Source: Streptacidiphilus sp. PB12-B1b (lineage in GTDB: Bacteria > Actinomycetota > Actinomycetes > Streptomycetales > Streptomycetaceae). Taken from it: DNA of 64,000 bases. The DNA is taken from positions 6,138,001 through 6,202,000 of the forward strand of contig NZ_CP048405.1 of NCBI RefSeq assembly GCF_014084125.1. The letters run 5' to 3'. The notes under the pieces were generated by a model. That model ran no database searches. It saw nothing but the letters and a program-made list of their open reading frames with translations, and was not told where the DNA came from. Of the stretch, positions 1-11,084 are shown piece by piece. Position 1 is the first letter of the stretch; each line of letters opens with the position of its first letter. The position numbers and the translations under genes are program-made.

Positions 1-1149
1 CTCCAGGGCGGCCAGGGTACGCCGGACCTGCTCCTCGGGCGGGAAGCCCACCGAGGCGAAGTACGCCCAGATGGCCTCGTCCTCCCGGCCGGGCAGCAGC
101 AGCACATCCGCGTGGTCCACTCCGCGCCCGGCGCGCCCGACCTGCTGGTAGTAGGCGATCGGGGACGAGGGCGAGCCGAGGTGCACCACGAACCCCAGAT
201 CCGGCTTGTCGAAGCCCATCCCCAGCGCCGAGGTCGCCACCAGCGCCTTGACCCGGTTGGCCAGCAGGTCCTCCTCGGCCTGCAGCCGGTCGGCGTTCTC
301 GGTCCGGCCGGTGTAGGAGGCGACCGGGTAGCCGCGCTGGCGCAGGAAGGCCGCGACCTCGTCGGCCGCGGCGACGGTCAGCGTGTAGATGATCCCCGAT
401 CCGGGCAGCTCCCCCAGCCGCTCCCCCAGCCAGGCCAGCCGGTGGGCCGCGTCCGGCAGCTGGAGCACCCCCAGCCGCAGGCTCTCCCGGTCCAGCGGCC
501 CGCGCAGCACCAGCGCCTCGGCGCCGCCGGTCCCCAGCTGCTCGGCGACGTCGGCGGTGACCCGCGCGTTGGCGGTCGCCGTGGTGGCCAGCACCGGGAC
601 GCCGGCCGGAAGCTCGGCCAGCATGGTGCGCAGCCGCCGGTAGTCGGGGCGGAAGTCGTGCCCCCAGTCGGAGATGCAGTGGGCCTCGTCCACCACCAGC
701 AGGCCGGTGGTGGCGGCCAGCCGGGGCAGCACCGCCTCGCGGAAGTCCGGCGAGTTCAGCCGCTCCGGGCTCACCAGCAGCACGTCCACCGTGCCCGCCT
801 CGACCTCGGCCTGCACGGCGTCCCACTCCTCCGGGTTGGCCGAGTTGATCGTCCGCGCGGCGATCCCGGCCCGGGCGGCGGACTCCACCTGGTTGCGCAT
901 CAGCGCCAGCAGCGGCGAGATGATCACCGTCGGTCCGGCCCCGCGCTTGCGCAGCAGCGAGGTGGCCACGAAGTACACCGCAGACTTGCCCCAGCCGGTG
1001 CGCTGCACCACGAGCGCCCGGCGGTGGTCCACCACCAGCGCCTCGATGGCCTGCCACTGGTCCTCGCGCAGCCGCGCGGTATCGCCCGGGCGCCCCACCA
1101 GACGGGCAAGCACGGCATCGGCCTCGGCACGCAACCCCAGATCGCTCAT
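1..1149 (-). CDS. recQ: RecQ-family ATP-dependent DNA helicase, C-terminus beyond the left edge
   Basis: A 3'-5' DNA helicase acting in recombinational repair. The first 383 residues are visible. Helicase motifs appear in order: a Walker A of the form RTGWGKS (about residue 52), the Walker B and RecQ aromatic loop DEAHCISDWGHDFRP (about residue 155), TTATA (motif III), GMGFDKPD (motif V) and QQVGRAGRG (motif VI). The Trp in Walker A follows an actinobacterial variant of RecQ as I recall it. Zinc-binding and HRDC domains, if present, lie outside the window. The ATG start has only a weak GGGGG upstream. The gene is read away from a 387-nt intergenic gap shared with a divergent gene. The family assignment is secure; full length cannot be judged. 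Confidence 0.93.
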   Translation of the reverse strand, partial: MSDLGLRAEADAVLARLVGRPGDTARLREDQWQAIEALVVDHRRALVVQRTGWGKSAVYFVATSLLRKRGAGPTVIISPLLALMRNQVESAARAGIAARTINSANPEEWDAVQAEVEAGTVDVLLVSPERLNSPDFREAVLPRLAATTGLLVVDEAHCISDWGHDFRPDYRRLRTMLAELPAGVPVLATTATANARVTADVAEQLGTGGAEALVLRGPLDRESLRLGVLQLPDAAHRLAWLGERLGELPGSGIIYTLTVAAADEVAAFLRQRGYPVASYTGRTENADRLQAEEDLLANRVKALVATSALGMGFDKPDLGFVVHLGSPSSPIAYYQQVGRAGRGVDHADVLLLPGREDEAIWAYFASVGFPPEEQVRRTLAALE

Positions 1150-1536
1150 GCCCCCATGCAACCGGACGGCACCGACATCGCGCGAACCGGCGGGCCCGCC
1201 GCACGGCTGCGGGGCCCGGCTGACGCGAACGGCCCAGTGCCGCCGAACGATGGCTGTCGGCCGCCCGGCGGGGCGCTGCGCAGGGCGTTCCGCAGCCGGT
1301 ACCAGGGCGCGCCGGGGCCGGGGGCCGGGCGGGGCGTTCTCGGGAGCGCCTCCGGCATCATGATCCAGAACAGTGCTGGAATATAACCGTCAAAGCACGT
1401 GATCAAGGACATCTCCGACAGACCCGCCGTTGCCGCATCCGCGCCCGGGACGTGAGAATTGTGCCGTGTTCCGGTGGTGCTGATCGCCCTTCCGGGGCAC
1501 CGAGGTGCCCTGCGCGGGTACGGGGAAGGAGTGGCC
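1150..1536. other. Intergenic region between divergent recQ and a conserved unknown gene
   Basis: I see no convincing gene here: open frames on either strand lack the strong G/C third-position bias of the neighbours. The stretch should hold both divergent promoters. A patch unusually rich in A and T for this genome lies at 1376-1390 (GGAATATAACCG) and would suit a promoter reading towards recQ. A clear ribosome-binding site, GGGGAAGGAG, ends just before the right-hand gene. Confidence 0.4.
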
Positions 1537-2157
1537 TTGATCATCGTCTCCACCGCCGTGGAATCCGCGGCGATGAACCGGTCGCTCTCCGCCGCGAGCT
1601 GGGCCGAGGTCGGCTCGCCCATGCTCCGCGACCCCCGGGCCCTGGTCGCCGACCTGCACCGGGTGCACCGCCCCGCGCCGGGCACGGTCGTCGTCGGGGT
1701 GCTGGACCAGCTCGGACGCGTGGCGGCCGGGGCCTCGTTCCCGGCGGCGCAGGGCAGCCAGCGTCCGGGCGGCGGCGACGGCTGGCAGTACCGCAACGCC
1801 CTGCTGGCCCATCTGCGCCGGATCATCCCGCACGACCTGCGCCGCCCCAGCCCGGTCCGCACCGCGGTGCTGATGCTGTGCCGCCGCGGCGGCCGCAACT
1901 GGACCGCCGAGGACGGCGCCTGGATGTGGGCCCTGCACGACGCCAGCACCCTGCACGGACTGCGCTGCGGCGCCTACGTCACGCTCACCGACGAGGGCTG
2001 GCAGGTGCTCGGCGACGGACGCCGCGGTCGCACCCCGCACGCCGGCTCCTGGGCGCACGAGACCGTCCGCACGGTCAGCGCGCTGCCCGTGCGGGCCATC
2101 GGCGGCGCCGTCCGGGCGCACGGCGCACCCGGCGCGGTACGCGCGGGCACCCGCTGA
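1537..2157 (+). CDS. Conserved actinobacterial protein of unknown function
   Basis: About 206 residues with no domain I can name. The sequence is soluble in character, without signal peptide or membrane segments. It has a conserved-looking centre (SAASWAEVGSPMLRDPRALV, then HRPAPGTVVVGVLD) and a moderately basic, Ala/Gly-rich C-terminus. The TTG start is chosen because GGGGAAGGAG ends five bases before it; a GTG two codons upstream overlaps that site and is less likely. The gene is divergent from recQ. Codon use is typical for the window, so it is a real gene. No function is proposed. Confidence 0.7.
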   Translation: MIIVSTAVESAAMNRSLSAASWAEVGSPMLRDPRALVADLHRVHRPAPGTVVVGVLDQLGRVAAGASFPAAQGSQRPGGGDGWQYRNALLAHLRRIIPHDLRRPSPVRTAVLMLCRRGGRNWTAEDGAWMWALHDASTLHGLRCGAYVTLTDEGWQVLGDGRRGRTPHAGSWAHETVRTVSALPVRAIGGAVRAHGAPGAVRAGTR

Positions 2158-2196
2158 CCGGCCGGGCCGGAACCGCAGGCCGGACCCGGGCGCGGG

Positions 2197-2943
2197 CTAG
2201 CGGGCGTCGCCGCAGATCACCAGCAGGCTCGCGGCATGGCCGCGCGCGGCGGCGACGGCCCGCTGGACAGCGGCGGCGGAGCCACCGTTGACGACCAGGA
2301 CGACGACCTCGCGGCGGACCGGACGGCAGCTCGCGGCGTCCGCGTAGAAGACGTCCTGCGCCTCGTCCAGCTGCGCCCAGTAGCGCTCGGCGCCGAAGGA
2401 CTCCTCGTGCTGCTGCCACGGGTGGCGCGGGCCGGTGGTCAGCACCAGGACCTGGCCCGGGACGCGTCCGGCTTCGAGCAGCAGGTCGAGGACCTCGTCC
2501 GCGCGCTCCAGGGCGGTGTCGGGCCGGGCGGCGACGCGCTGGACCTCCACCTCCGGGAAGGCGGGGGCGGCGGCCTGCTCGACGACGGGGGCAGCCGGTC
2601 TGCGCGGCGCGGGACCGGGCTTGGGAACGATGCGCGCGGGGCCCGAGTCGGGGCGCCGGACCGGCGGACCCGGACGCGGGGCCACCCGTGGAGAGGTAGC
2701 GGCAGGAGAAGGGATGACGGGTGCGACAGGTGATACGGAAGGCGTGGTGCGGGCCGTCGTGTCCGTCTCGTCGTTGGACGTTACGCAGGGGCCCGGGGCG
2801 GTCTTGTGGATCTCCAGCTCCTCGGCAGAATCTGGCGGCACACCGGATGGCGTCGCACAGCGCCCAGAGCTTACTCGCTGCCGTCGAACGGCCGGTAGGG
2901 GGGCGGTCCGATCGTTGGCCTGGCCTGCGACAAGCCTTCGCAC
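2197..2943 (-). CDS. Conserved hypothetical protein with Pro-rich N-terminus
   Basis: Unknown function. The N-terminal half is low-complexity and rich in Pro, Ala and Arg. The C-terminal 110 residues look folded, with alternating hydrophobic strands (QVLVLTTGPRHPWQQHEESF, REVVVLVVNGG, ASLLVICGDAR). That pattern suggests an alpha/beta fold, and the protein may be cytoplasmic. The start is uncertain: the GTG used here gives 248 residues but has no visible ribosome-binding site, and a GTG at 2843 would give 215 residues. Three 11-bp direct repeats lie just upstream. The gene ends 39 bp from the convergent unknown gene and is followed at a distance by no obvious partner. Confidence 0.6.
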   Translation of the reverse strand: MRRLVAGQANDRTAPLPAVRRQRVSSGRCATPSGVPPDSAEELEIHKTAPGPCVTSNDETDTTARTTPSVSPVAPVIPSPAATSPRVAPRPGPPVRRPDSGPARIVPKPGPAPRRPAAPVVEQAAAPAFPEVEVQRVAARPDTALERADEVLDLLLEAGRVPGQVLVLTTGPRHPWQQHEESFGAERYWAQLDEAQDVFYADAASCRPVRREVVVLVVNGGSAAAVQRAVAAARGHAASLLVICGDAR

Positions 2944-2976
2944 GGACCGCGAACGGACCGCGAACAGGCCGCGAAC
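2944..2976. repeat. Three 11-bp direct repeats
   Basis: Two perfect copies of GGACCGCGAAC lie head to tail and are followed by a third copy, AGGCCGCGAAC, with two changes. The 11-bp period is one helical turn, so the three GCGAAC cores face the same side of the DNA. They sit between rnhB and the hypothetical gene read leftwards, in its likely promoter region. A binding site for a regulator is possible; the regulator is not known. Confidence 0.55.
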
Positions 2977-3014
2977 TCACCGTGTACGAAGCCCGCCCGG
3001 GAGGCGACGGACCG

Positions 3015-3695
3015 TCAGAAACCCAGCGACAACTGCTCCGAGTCGACCTGGCTGCGGGTGGTCTTCAGGTGCCGCCAGGCCGGGAGGTCGTCCAGATAGG
3101 CCCAGGACATCCGGTGGTGCGGCGTCGGGCCCAGCTCGGAGAGTGCCTCGCGGTGCACCGGCGAGGGGTAGCCGGCGTTGGCCTCGAAGGCGAACGCCGG
3201 GTACTGGCCGCCGAGTTCGGCCATCATGGCGTCCCGGCGGACCTTGGCGATGACCGAGGCGGTGGCGACGCTGACGCAGGACTGGTCGCCCTTGATCACC
3301 GTCCGCACCCGCCACGGGCCGCCCAGGTAGTCGTGCTTGCCGTCGAGGATGACCGCGTCCGGCCGCTGCGGCAGCGCCTCCAGGGCGCGGACGGCGGCCA
3401 GCCGCAGCGCGGCGGTCATGCCCAGTTCGTCGCACTCCAGCGGCGAGGCGTGGCCGAGCGCGTAGGCGTGGGCCCAGTCCGCCAGCAGCGGGGCGAGTTC
3501 GGCGCGGCGGCGCGGCGTGATCAGCTTGGAGTCGGTCAGCCCCTCGGGGGCGCGGCGCAGCCCGGTGACGGCGGCGCACACGGTGACCGGACCGGCCCAG
3601 GCGCCCCGGCCGACCTCGTCCACCCCGGCGACCAGCTGGGCGCCGGCCCGGCGGAGCGAGCGTTCGACGCTGTGCGTGGGGGGTGCGATCGGCAT
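3015..3695 (-). CDS. rnhB: Ribonuclease HII
   Basis: Removes ribonucleotides from DNA and cuts the RNA strand of RNA-DNA hybrids. The N-terminal active-site motif [14 protein letters not shown] supplies the first Asp and Glu (about residues 26-27). LTDSKL and DGKHDYLGG follow, and further acidic residues complete the DEDD-type metal site. At 226 residues it matches bacterial RNase HII. The ATG start is followed by a short non-conserved segment. The next gene upstream on the same strand is an FMN-binding protein 27 bp away, so the two may share a transcript, though their functions are unrelated. Confidence 0.93.
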   Translation of the reverse strand: MPIAPPTHSVERSLRRAGAQLVAGVDEVGRGAWAGPVTVCAAVTGLRRAPEGLTDSKLITPRRRAELAPLLADWAHAYALGHASPLECDELGMTAALRLAAVRALEALPQRPDAVILDGKHDYLGGPWRVRTVIKGDQSCVSVATASVIAKVRRDAMMAELGGQYPAFAFEANAGYPSPVHREALSELGPTPHHRMSWAYLDDLPAWRHLKTTRSQVDSEQLSLGF

Positions 3696-3722
3696 GGCCC
3701 AAGCCTACGCGGCCCCCGGGGG

Positions 3723-4202
3723 TCAGCTTCGCTCGACCAGGCGCACCTCCCCGCCCTCGCGCCAGGCGCGGATGTCCAGGTGGTCGCCGGCGGGCTGGAC
3801 GAAGGACAGGCCGGTCACCTCCACCCGGAACACCTGGCACTCCTCGGGCTCGAATCCGGTGGCCGCGCTCAGCGCGTCCAGGTATGCCTGGCAGCGGCCC
3901 TCGTCGGTGACCTCCTCCGCCCGGCCGGCGATCTTGGCGTCGCCGTGCGTGACGTCCTTGTCCTCGGTCGCGCTGTGCAGCGCCAGCCGGGGGTCGCGGC
4001 GCAGGTCCGCCCCTTTGAGCGAATCCGGCATCATCCCCAGCCACAGCTCGCCCAGTGCGAACAACGGCTCGATTCCGCTGATCCTCGGCGAGCCGTCCCG
4101 CCGCAGCGTGGCCAGCAGGCCCATTCCGTGCGCCTCGAACCGGCCGCGCACCGCGGCTGCGAGTTCGGGCGCGACCGCCTCGGTCTCACTCCAGGTACTC
4201 AT
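3723..4202 (-). CDS. Pyridoxamine 5'-phosphate oxidase-like FMN/F420 split-barrel protein
   Basis: A small split-barrel flavin-binding protein of 159 residues. Family features are the opening segment GLLATLRRDGSPRISGIEP, which forms the first barrel strands, then LRRDPRLALHSAT and a C-terminal strand HLDIRAWREGG. Members are oxidoreductases or flavin/F420 carriers, and many in actinomycetes are uncharacterised. It lacks the full length of true PdxH, so vitamin B6 synthesis is not implied. The start is the ATG giving MSTWSETE. The gene is divergent from the DapA-family gene across a 125-nt gap. Confidence 0.8.
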   Translation of the reverse strand: MSTWSETEAVAPELAAAVRGRFEAHGMGLLATLRRDGSPRISGIEPLFALGELWLGMMPDSLKGADLRRDPRLALHSATEDKDVTHGDAKIAGRAEEVTDEGRCQAYLDALSAATGFEPEECQVFRVEVTGLSFVQPAGDHLDIRAWREGGEVRLVERS

Positions 4203-4327
4203 GACCCCATCGTCGCCCCCGGGTCTGACACTCGGCCCGCGGCGGCGCAACCGTTCAGCAAGGCTGAAGGGTTCCATGAAGAACACGGTGCTGGTGCTTC
4301 AGTGCCAGGGGCGGCAGGCTCAGCGGC

Positions 4328-5251
4328 ATGCAACTGCCCTTCGGACGTGTCGCCGCCGCCATGGTCACCCCCTTCCGCCCCGACGGCGCCCTGGACGCCG
4401 ACGGCGCGCAGCGCCTGGCCGCGCACCTGGTCGACTCCGGCTGCGACGGCCTGGTCCTGAATGCCACCACCGGTGAGGGGCCGACCACCACCGACGCCGA
4501 GAAGGACGCCCTGCTGCGGGCCGTCCTCGAGGCCGTCGGCGACCGGGCGGCGGTCACCGCGGGCGTCGGCAGCAACGACACCCGGCACACGCTGGAGCTG
4601 GCCCGGGCCGCCGAACGCGCCGGGGCCGACGGCCTGCTGGTGGTCACGCCGTACTACAACCGGCCGGGCCAGGAGGGCATCCGCAGCCACCTGGCGGAGG
4701 CGGCCGACGCCACCGGGCTGCCGGTCATGCTCTACGACATCCCCGCCCGCACCGGCAGCAGGCTCAGCCGGGACACCCTGTTGCGGCTGGCCGAGCACCC
4801 CCGGGTGGCCGGGGTCAAGGACGCCGCCTACGACCTGCTGGGCAGCGCCCGGGTGATCGCCGAGACCGGGCTGCACTACTACTCCGGCGCGGACGAGCTG
4901 AACCTGCCGCTGTACGCGGTCGGCGCGGTGGGCGCGGTCAGCACCGTCGCCAATGTCGCCCCCGGCGGAACCCGGGCGGTGCTGGAGGCCCACGCCCGGG
5001 GCGACAACGCCGCCGCGCTAGCGCTGCACCAGCGGCTGCTGCCGCTGATCGAGGCGATGATGACCACCGATCCGGGCACGGTCACGGCCAAGGCGCTGCT
5101 GCGCCGGCTGGGGCTGCCCGGCGGACCGGTCCGCCGCCCGCTGCTCGACGCCGGACCGGAGCTGGCGGCGGCGCTGGCCGGAGCGCTGACCGCGGCCCTG
5201 CCGGACACAGCGCCGCACGAGGCCGCCCTGCCGGAGGCTGCCGCCCGCTGA
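4328..5251 (+). CDS. dapA: 4-hydroxy-tetrahydrodipicolinate synthase family (DapA-like) aldolase
   Basis: A class I aldolase of the DHDPS/N-acetylneuraminate lyase family, which condenses pyruvate with an aldehyde through a Schiff-base lysine. Visible features are NATTGEG for the pyruvate-carboxylate loop (the TTGE motif), YYNRPGQEGI, the YDIPARTG segment carrying the catalytic tyrosine, and GVKDAAYD containing the catalytic lysine (about residue 164). Length (307) is typical. Streptomyces carry more than one dapA-like gene. This copy stands alone here without dapB, although dapF lies 20 kb away. A true lysine/diaminopimelate role is plausible but a paralogous aldolase function is possible. 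It ends 9 bp from the convergent phosphatase gene. Confidence 0.82.
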   Translation: MQLPFGRVAAAMVTPFRPDGALDADGAQRLAAHLVDSGCDGLVLNATTGEGPTTTDAEKDALLRAVLEAVGDRAAVTAGVGSNDTRHTLELARAAERAGADGLLVVTPYYNRPGQEGIRSHLAEAADATGLPVMLYDIPARTGSRLSRDTLLRLAEHPRVAGVKDAAYDLLGSARVIAETGLHYYSGADELNLPLYAVGAVGAVSTVANVAPGGTRAVLEAHARGDNAAALALHQRLLPLIEAMMTTDPGTVTAKALLRRLGLPGGPVRRPLLDAGPELAAALAGALTAALPDTAPHEAALPEAAAR

Positions 5252-5260
5252 CGGCGGCCG

Positions 5261-5899
5261 TCAGCCCCAGGACCAGCGCTCGAACGGCCGGTCCATGGTG
5301 TACTTGCCGTCCGCACCCAGCAGCAGCGTCCGGGACTCCCCGTTGCAGGGGTTGGACAGCGCCTCGAACTCGTCCACGCTCCAGTGGAACCAGCGCATGC
5401 AGAACAGCCGCATCAGCAGCCCGTGGGTGACCAGCACCACGTTCGGCGGGTAGTCGGGGCGCTCGAAGTTGCGGTGCAGCGTCTCGAAGAACGCGCCCAC
5501 CCGGTCGTAGACGTCGGCGCCCGACTCGCCCTGGGTGAAGCGGTAGAAGAAGTGCCCGTAGGCGGCCCGGGCCTGGCGCTGGCGGTGGATGTCCTCGACG
5601 TCCTGGAGGTTGCCCCAGTCCTGCTCGCGCAGGCGCGGCTCCTCCATCACCCGCAGCGAGGAGCGGTGCAGCGCCAGCAGCTCGAAGGTCTGCCGGGTGC
5701 GCAGGTACGGCGAGACGTACGCCTGCACCGGCTCGGCGCCGAGGACGGCCCGCAGCTCCTCCCCGGCCGCGATGGCCTGCTTGCGGCCGCGCTCGGTCAG
5801 TTCCAGGGCGTGGTCGGGCACCCGCTCGTAGATCGTCTCGTCGGTGTTCCCCTCGGACTCACCGTGTCTGACCAGGACAATGCGTTGTGGACGCGCCAT
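5261..5899 (-). CDS. Histidine phosphatase (phosphoglycerate mutase-like) family protein
   Basis: A branch-1 histidine phosphatase. The catalytic RHG motif is in IVLVRHGESEGN (His about residue 11). A second conserved His is in LVTHGLLMRLF, and the arginine of SPYLRTRQT also contributes to the phosphate pocket. At 212 residues it is a standard-length cytoplasmic enzyme. Substrate cannot be told from the sequence. The second in-frame ATG (MARPQR) is preferred over one three codons earlier because family members begin close to the IVLVRHG strand. Confidence 0.85.
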   Translation of the reverse strand: MARPQRIVLVRHGESEGNTDETIYERVPDHALELTERGRKQAIAAGEELRAVLGAEPVQAYVSPYLRTRQTFELLALHRSSLRVMEEPRLREQDWGNLQDVEDIHRQRQARAAYGHFFYRFTQGESGADVYDRVGAFFETLHRNFERPDYPPNVVLVTHGLLMRLFCMRWFHWSVDEFEALSNPCNGESRTLLLGADGKYTMDRPFERWSWG

Positions 5900-5976
5900 G
5901 TCGGCCACGGTAGTCCAGCCGCCCCGCCGGTCCGCGCAGCACCCCGCCGTTCCTCGGCCGCAGCGGAGATCACAGG

Positions 5977-6010
5977 ACCGGGGGGAGCCGGCGGACCGGC
6001 TCCCCCCGGT
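5977..6010 (-). terminator. Hairpin terminator downstream of nrdJ
   Basis: A perfect 15-bp stem (ACCGGGGGGAGCCGG with its complement) closes a four-base loop, 21 bp beyond the nrdJ stop. No T tract follows, as is usual in this GC-rich genome. It lies between nrdJ and the phosphatase gene, which are transcribed in the same direction, so it should stop nrdJ transcripts. Confidence 0.75.
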
Positions 6011-6030
6011 TCAACGGGCGGCGGCTGCTG

Positions 6031-8952
<2,922 letters not shown>

Positions 8953-9115
8953 TGCCGCCTCCTCCTGGGCAAACGCCCTGAGCGCCCCACTGCTTCCCGG
9001 GGTCGCCCGTCGTGTCCGCACTTCTTCGTTCCACGCAGGCGGCAGCCCGCTGAGGGGTGTCCGCCGTACGTCCTGCTCGGGGGTCCTGATGGTCTGTGGG
9101 CGTGCAGCGGTCGGG

Positions 9116-9610
9116 CTACTGCGACGCGGGGGCGGACGCGGGCGCGCCCGGTTCGGCTGCGGTGAGCGGTCCGGCACGGAGCTCGGCGATCGCAGCCTCG
9201 AAGTCCTCCAGCGATTCGTAGGCCCGGTAGACCGAGGCGAACCGCAGGTAGGCGACGACGTCCAGATCCTTGAGCGGGCCGAGTATGGCCAGGCCCACGT
9301 CGTGGGTGGACAGCTCGGCGCTGCCGGTGGCGCGCAGCGCCTCCTCGACCCGCTGGCCGAGCTGGGCCAGCGCGTCCTCGGTGACCGGGCGGCCCTGGCA
9401 CGCCTTGCGCACCCCGCTGATCACCTTCTCCCGGCTGAACGGCTCGGTCACGCCGCTGCGCTTGACCACCATCAGTGCGGCCGTCTCCACCGTGCTGAAA
9501 CGGCGGTTGCAGTCGGGGCACTGGCGGCGGCGGCGAATGGCGGTGCCGTCGTCGGTGGTGCGCGAGTCGACGACCCGGCTGTCCGAGTGGCGACAGAAGG
9601 GGCAGTGCAT
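9116..9610 (-). CDS. nrdR: Transcriptional repressor NrdR of ribonucleotide reductase genes
   Basis: A nucleotide-sensing repressor with an N-terminal zinc ribbon (HCPFCRH and CPDCNRRF supply the four cysteines) and an ATP-cone domain ([15 protein letters not shown] onwards). ATP or dATP bound to the cone controls DNA binding to NrdR boxes of nrd operons. The ATG start giving MHCPFC is the usual one. The protein is 164 residues, with a short Ala/Pro tail after the cone. It is the first gene of the nrdRJ operon and probably represses itself through the two candidate boxes about 110-160 bp upstream. Confidence 0.96.
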   Translation of the reverse strand: MHCPFCRHSDSRVVDSRTTDDGTAIRRRRQCPDCNRRFSTVETAALMVVKRSGVTEPFSREKVISGVRKACQGRPVTEDALAQLGQRVEEALRATGSAELSTHDVGLAILGPLKDLDVVAYLRFASVYRAYESLEDFEAAIAELRAGPLTAAEPGAPASAPASQ

Positions 9611-9721
9611 GTCCTTCAACCCCTCCTCGTTCAACGCTCCGGATGCCCGGATCAGGCTCTGCCGACTGGCGCGCCGCAGCTAAGTCTAGGTGATGCCCAG
9701 GGGTGACTCACCCCCGGGTGA

Positions 9722-9769
9722 CCACAACCTGTGGCCTCCGAGGACCTATGTAACCACTACATCTAGGGT
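9722..9769. promoter_or_regulatory. Two candidate NrdR boxes upstream of nrdRJ
   Basis: Two 16-bp sites start exactly 32 bp apart, about three helical turns, the spacing known for paired NrdR boxes. The nearer-lexA site, CCACTACATCTAGGGT, matches 12 of 16 positions of the consensus ACACTATATATAGTGT as I recall it. The other, at 9722, contains the dyad CCACA-ACC-TGTGG. Their position upstream of nrdR fits autoregulation. The match was scored by eye only. Confidence 0.55.
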
Positions 9770-10022
9770 GCCTGGCAAGCTTCGGCCATCGCGTGTCGGT
9801 AGTCCCGGACTCACGCCCAGCGATCATCGCAGGTCAACGCGGAGCGCCTGCGGCAAGCTCACCCGGATGGCCCGGAGCAGCCCGGGCGGGGTGAATTTTC
9901 GGGCTTGCCGGTCCATGCGCGGGGGTTTCATGAGACGCTGCCGCTCGAACAAACGAGCGCTTCGCACATGCGGCCGTACACCTACAACCTTGATCACGTC
10001 AGGCATTCGGGCAATAATTCAC

Positions 10023-10064
10023 TCGAACGTGTGTTTGGCGCAACCTTTCGATAGGACCTACCGT
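10023..10064 (+). promoter_or_regulatory. lexA promoter with overlapping SOS box
   Basis: A LexA-binding site TCGAAC-GTGT-GTTTGG (10023-10038) matches the Gram-positive/actinobacterial SOS box CGAAC-N4-GTTCG except at the right end. It overlaps a promoter with -35 TTGGCG (10035-10040) and -10 TACCGT (10059-10064), 18 bp apart. LexA bound here would block its own transcription, the classic autoregulation. Confidence 0.75.
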
Positions 10065-10104
10065 TGGCCTATTCAAGGGAGAACGTCCATCGAGAGGGGC
10101 CGCC

Positions 10105-11007
10105 GTGACCAGCGCAGAAAGTAGCACCGTCCCGGTGCAGGAACGCTCCCAGAACGGCCAGCTGTACAGCACCCACCATGGCAGCCAGGAAGACCTCCGG
10201 AAATCCGCCGCCGGGCTCGTCCCGGGACAGGTCTCGGGCGCCTCCGCTCCGCACTCCTCGGGACTCTCCTTGGGCACTGCAGATGATCCGGCTCTGAATC
10301 CCGCACTCGTCGACGATCTCGCCGATCAGGCTCCGACGCGCTCGCTGCCCGGCCGTCCACCGGGCATCCGGACCGACGAGGCCGGGCTCACCGAGCGCCA
10401 GCGCCGGGTGATCGAGGTCATCCGGGATTCCGTGCAGCGGCGCGGCTACCCGCCGAGCATGCGCGAGATCGGCCAGGCCGTCGGCCTGTCCAGCACCTCC
10501 TCCGTCGCCCACCAACTGATGGCGCTGGAGCGCAAGGGCTTCCTCCGCCGCGACCCGCACCGTCCGCGCGCGTACGAGGTGCGCGGCATGGACGTCGTGC
10601 GCCCCGTCCCGGAGAGCACCACCGGCCGCCCGGCCACCTCCTACGTGCCGCTGATCGGGCGGATCGCCGCCGGCGGGCCGATCCTGGCCGAGCAGTCGGT
10701 CGAGGACGTCTTCCCGCTCCCCCGGCAGCTGGTCGGCGACGGCGAGCTGTTCGTGCTCAAAGTGAGCGGCGACTCCATGGTCGAGGCCGCCATCTGCGAT
10801 GGCGACTGGGTCACCGTCCGCCGCCAGCCGGTCGCCGAGAACGGCGACATCGTCGCCGCGATGATCGACGGCGAGGCCACGGTGAAGCGCCTCAAGCGCG
10901 AGGACGGCCACATCTGGCTGATGCCGCACAACGCGGCGTACGAGCCCATCCCCGGCGACAGCGCGACCATCCTGGGCAAGGTCGTCGCGGTGCTGCGCCG
11001 GCTCTGA
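10105..11007 (+). CDS. lexA: LexA, SOS repressor
   Basis: Repressor of the DNA-damage response that cleaves itself when stimulated by RecA filaments. The winged helix begins at [16 protein letters not shown] (about residue 97), with the recognition region in [16 protein letters not shown]. The cleavage site is the Ala-Gly of IAAGGPI. The catalytic Ser is in VSGDSMVEA and the Lys in EATVKRLKR. At 300 residues it is about 40 longer than the Streptomyces LexA I recall. The extra length lies in a low-complexity segment before the [10 protein letters not shown] stretch. The GTG start ([12 protein letters not shown]) has GAGAGGGG upstream, and its first residues resemble the usual N-terminus, so the extension looks like an internal insertion. 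Confidence 0.95.
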   Translation: MTSAESSTVPVQERSQNGQLYSTHHGSQEDLRKSAAGLVPGQVSGASAPHSSGLSLGTADDPALNPALVDDLADQAPTRSLPGRPPGIRTDEAGLTERQRRVIEVIRDSVQRRGYPPSMREIGQAVGLSSTSSVAHQLMALERKGFLRRDPHRPRAYEVRGMDVVRPVPESTTGRPATSYVPLIGRIAAGGPILAEQSVEDVFPLPRQLVGDGELFVLKVSGDSMVEAAICDGDWVTVRRQPVAENGDIVAAMIDGEATVKRLKREDGHIWLMPHNAAYEPIPGDSATILGKVVAVLRRL

Positions 11008-11022
11008 GCAACGACGGCAACC

Positions 11023-11068
11023 ACCCCGGCCGGGGCCGCCGACCTACGGTCGCGGCCCCGGCCGGGGT
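11023..11068. terminator. Bidirectional terminator between lexA and dinG
   Basis: A perfect 17-bp stem, ACCCCGGCCGGGGCCGC with its complement, around a 12-base loop. It lies between the convergent ends of lexA and the helicase gene and can serve both. It begins 15 bp after the lexA stop and ends 16 bp before the helicase stop. Confidence 0.8.
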
Positions 11069-11084
11069 TCGCGGGCTGCGGGCG

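Larger units (their letters stand above)
9611..10104. other. Intergenic region between divergent nrdR and lexA
   Basis: This 494-nt stretch holds no convincing gene. Open frames across it lack the codon bias of real genes and would encode Arg/Ser/Thr-rich junk. Besides the NrdR boxes on the nrdR side and the SOS box and promoter on the lexA side, I see nothing more in the middle third (about 9780-10010). Confidence 0.6.

Noticed and set aside
1390-2121. Open frame on the minus strand opposite the unknown gene at 1537
   Set aside because: Antisense shadow with random composition. The plus-strand frame has a ribosome-binding site and better codon bias.
9949-9968. Second SOS box near CTCGAACAAACGAGCG upstream of lexA
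   Set aside because: The right half is GAGCG, not GTTCG, so only half of the LexA site is present.
9690-10124. Possible gene in the nrdR-lexA intergenic region
   Set aside because: The frame lacks G/C third-position bias, overlaps the lexA promoter and SOS box, and encodes a basic Ser/Thr/Arg-rich sequence with no motif.
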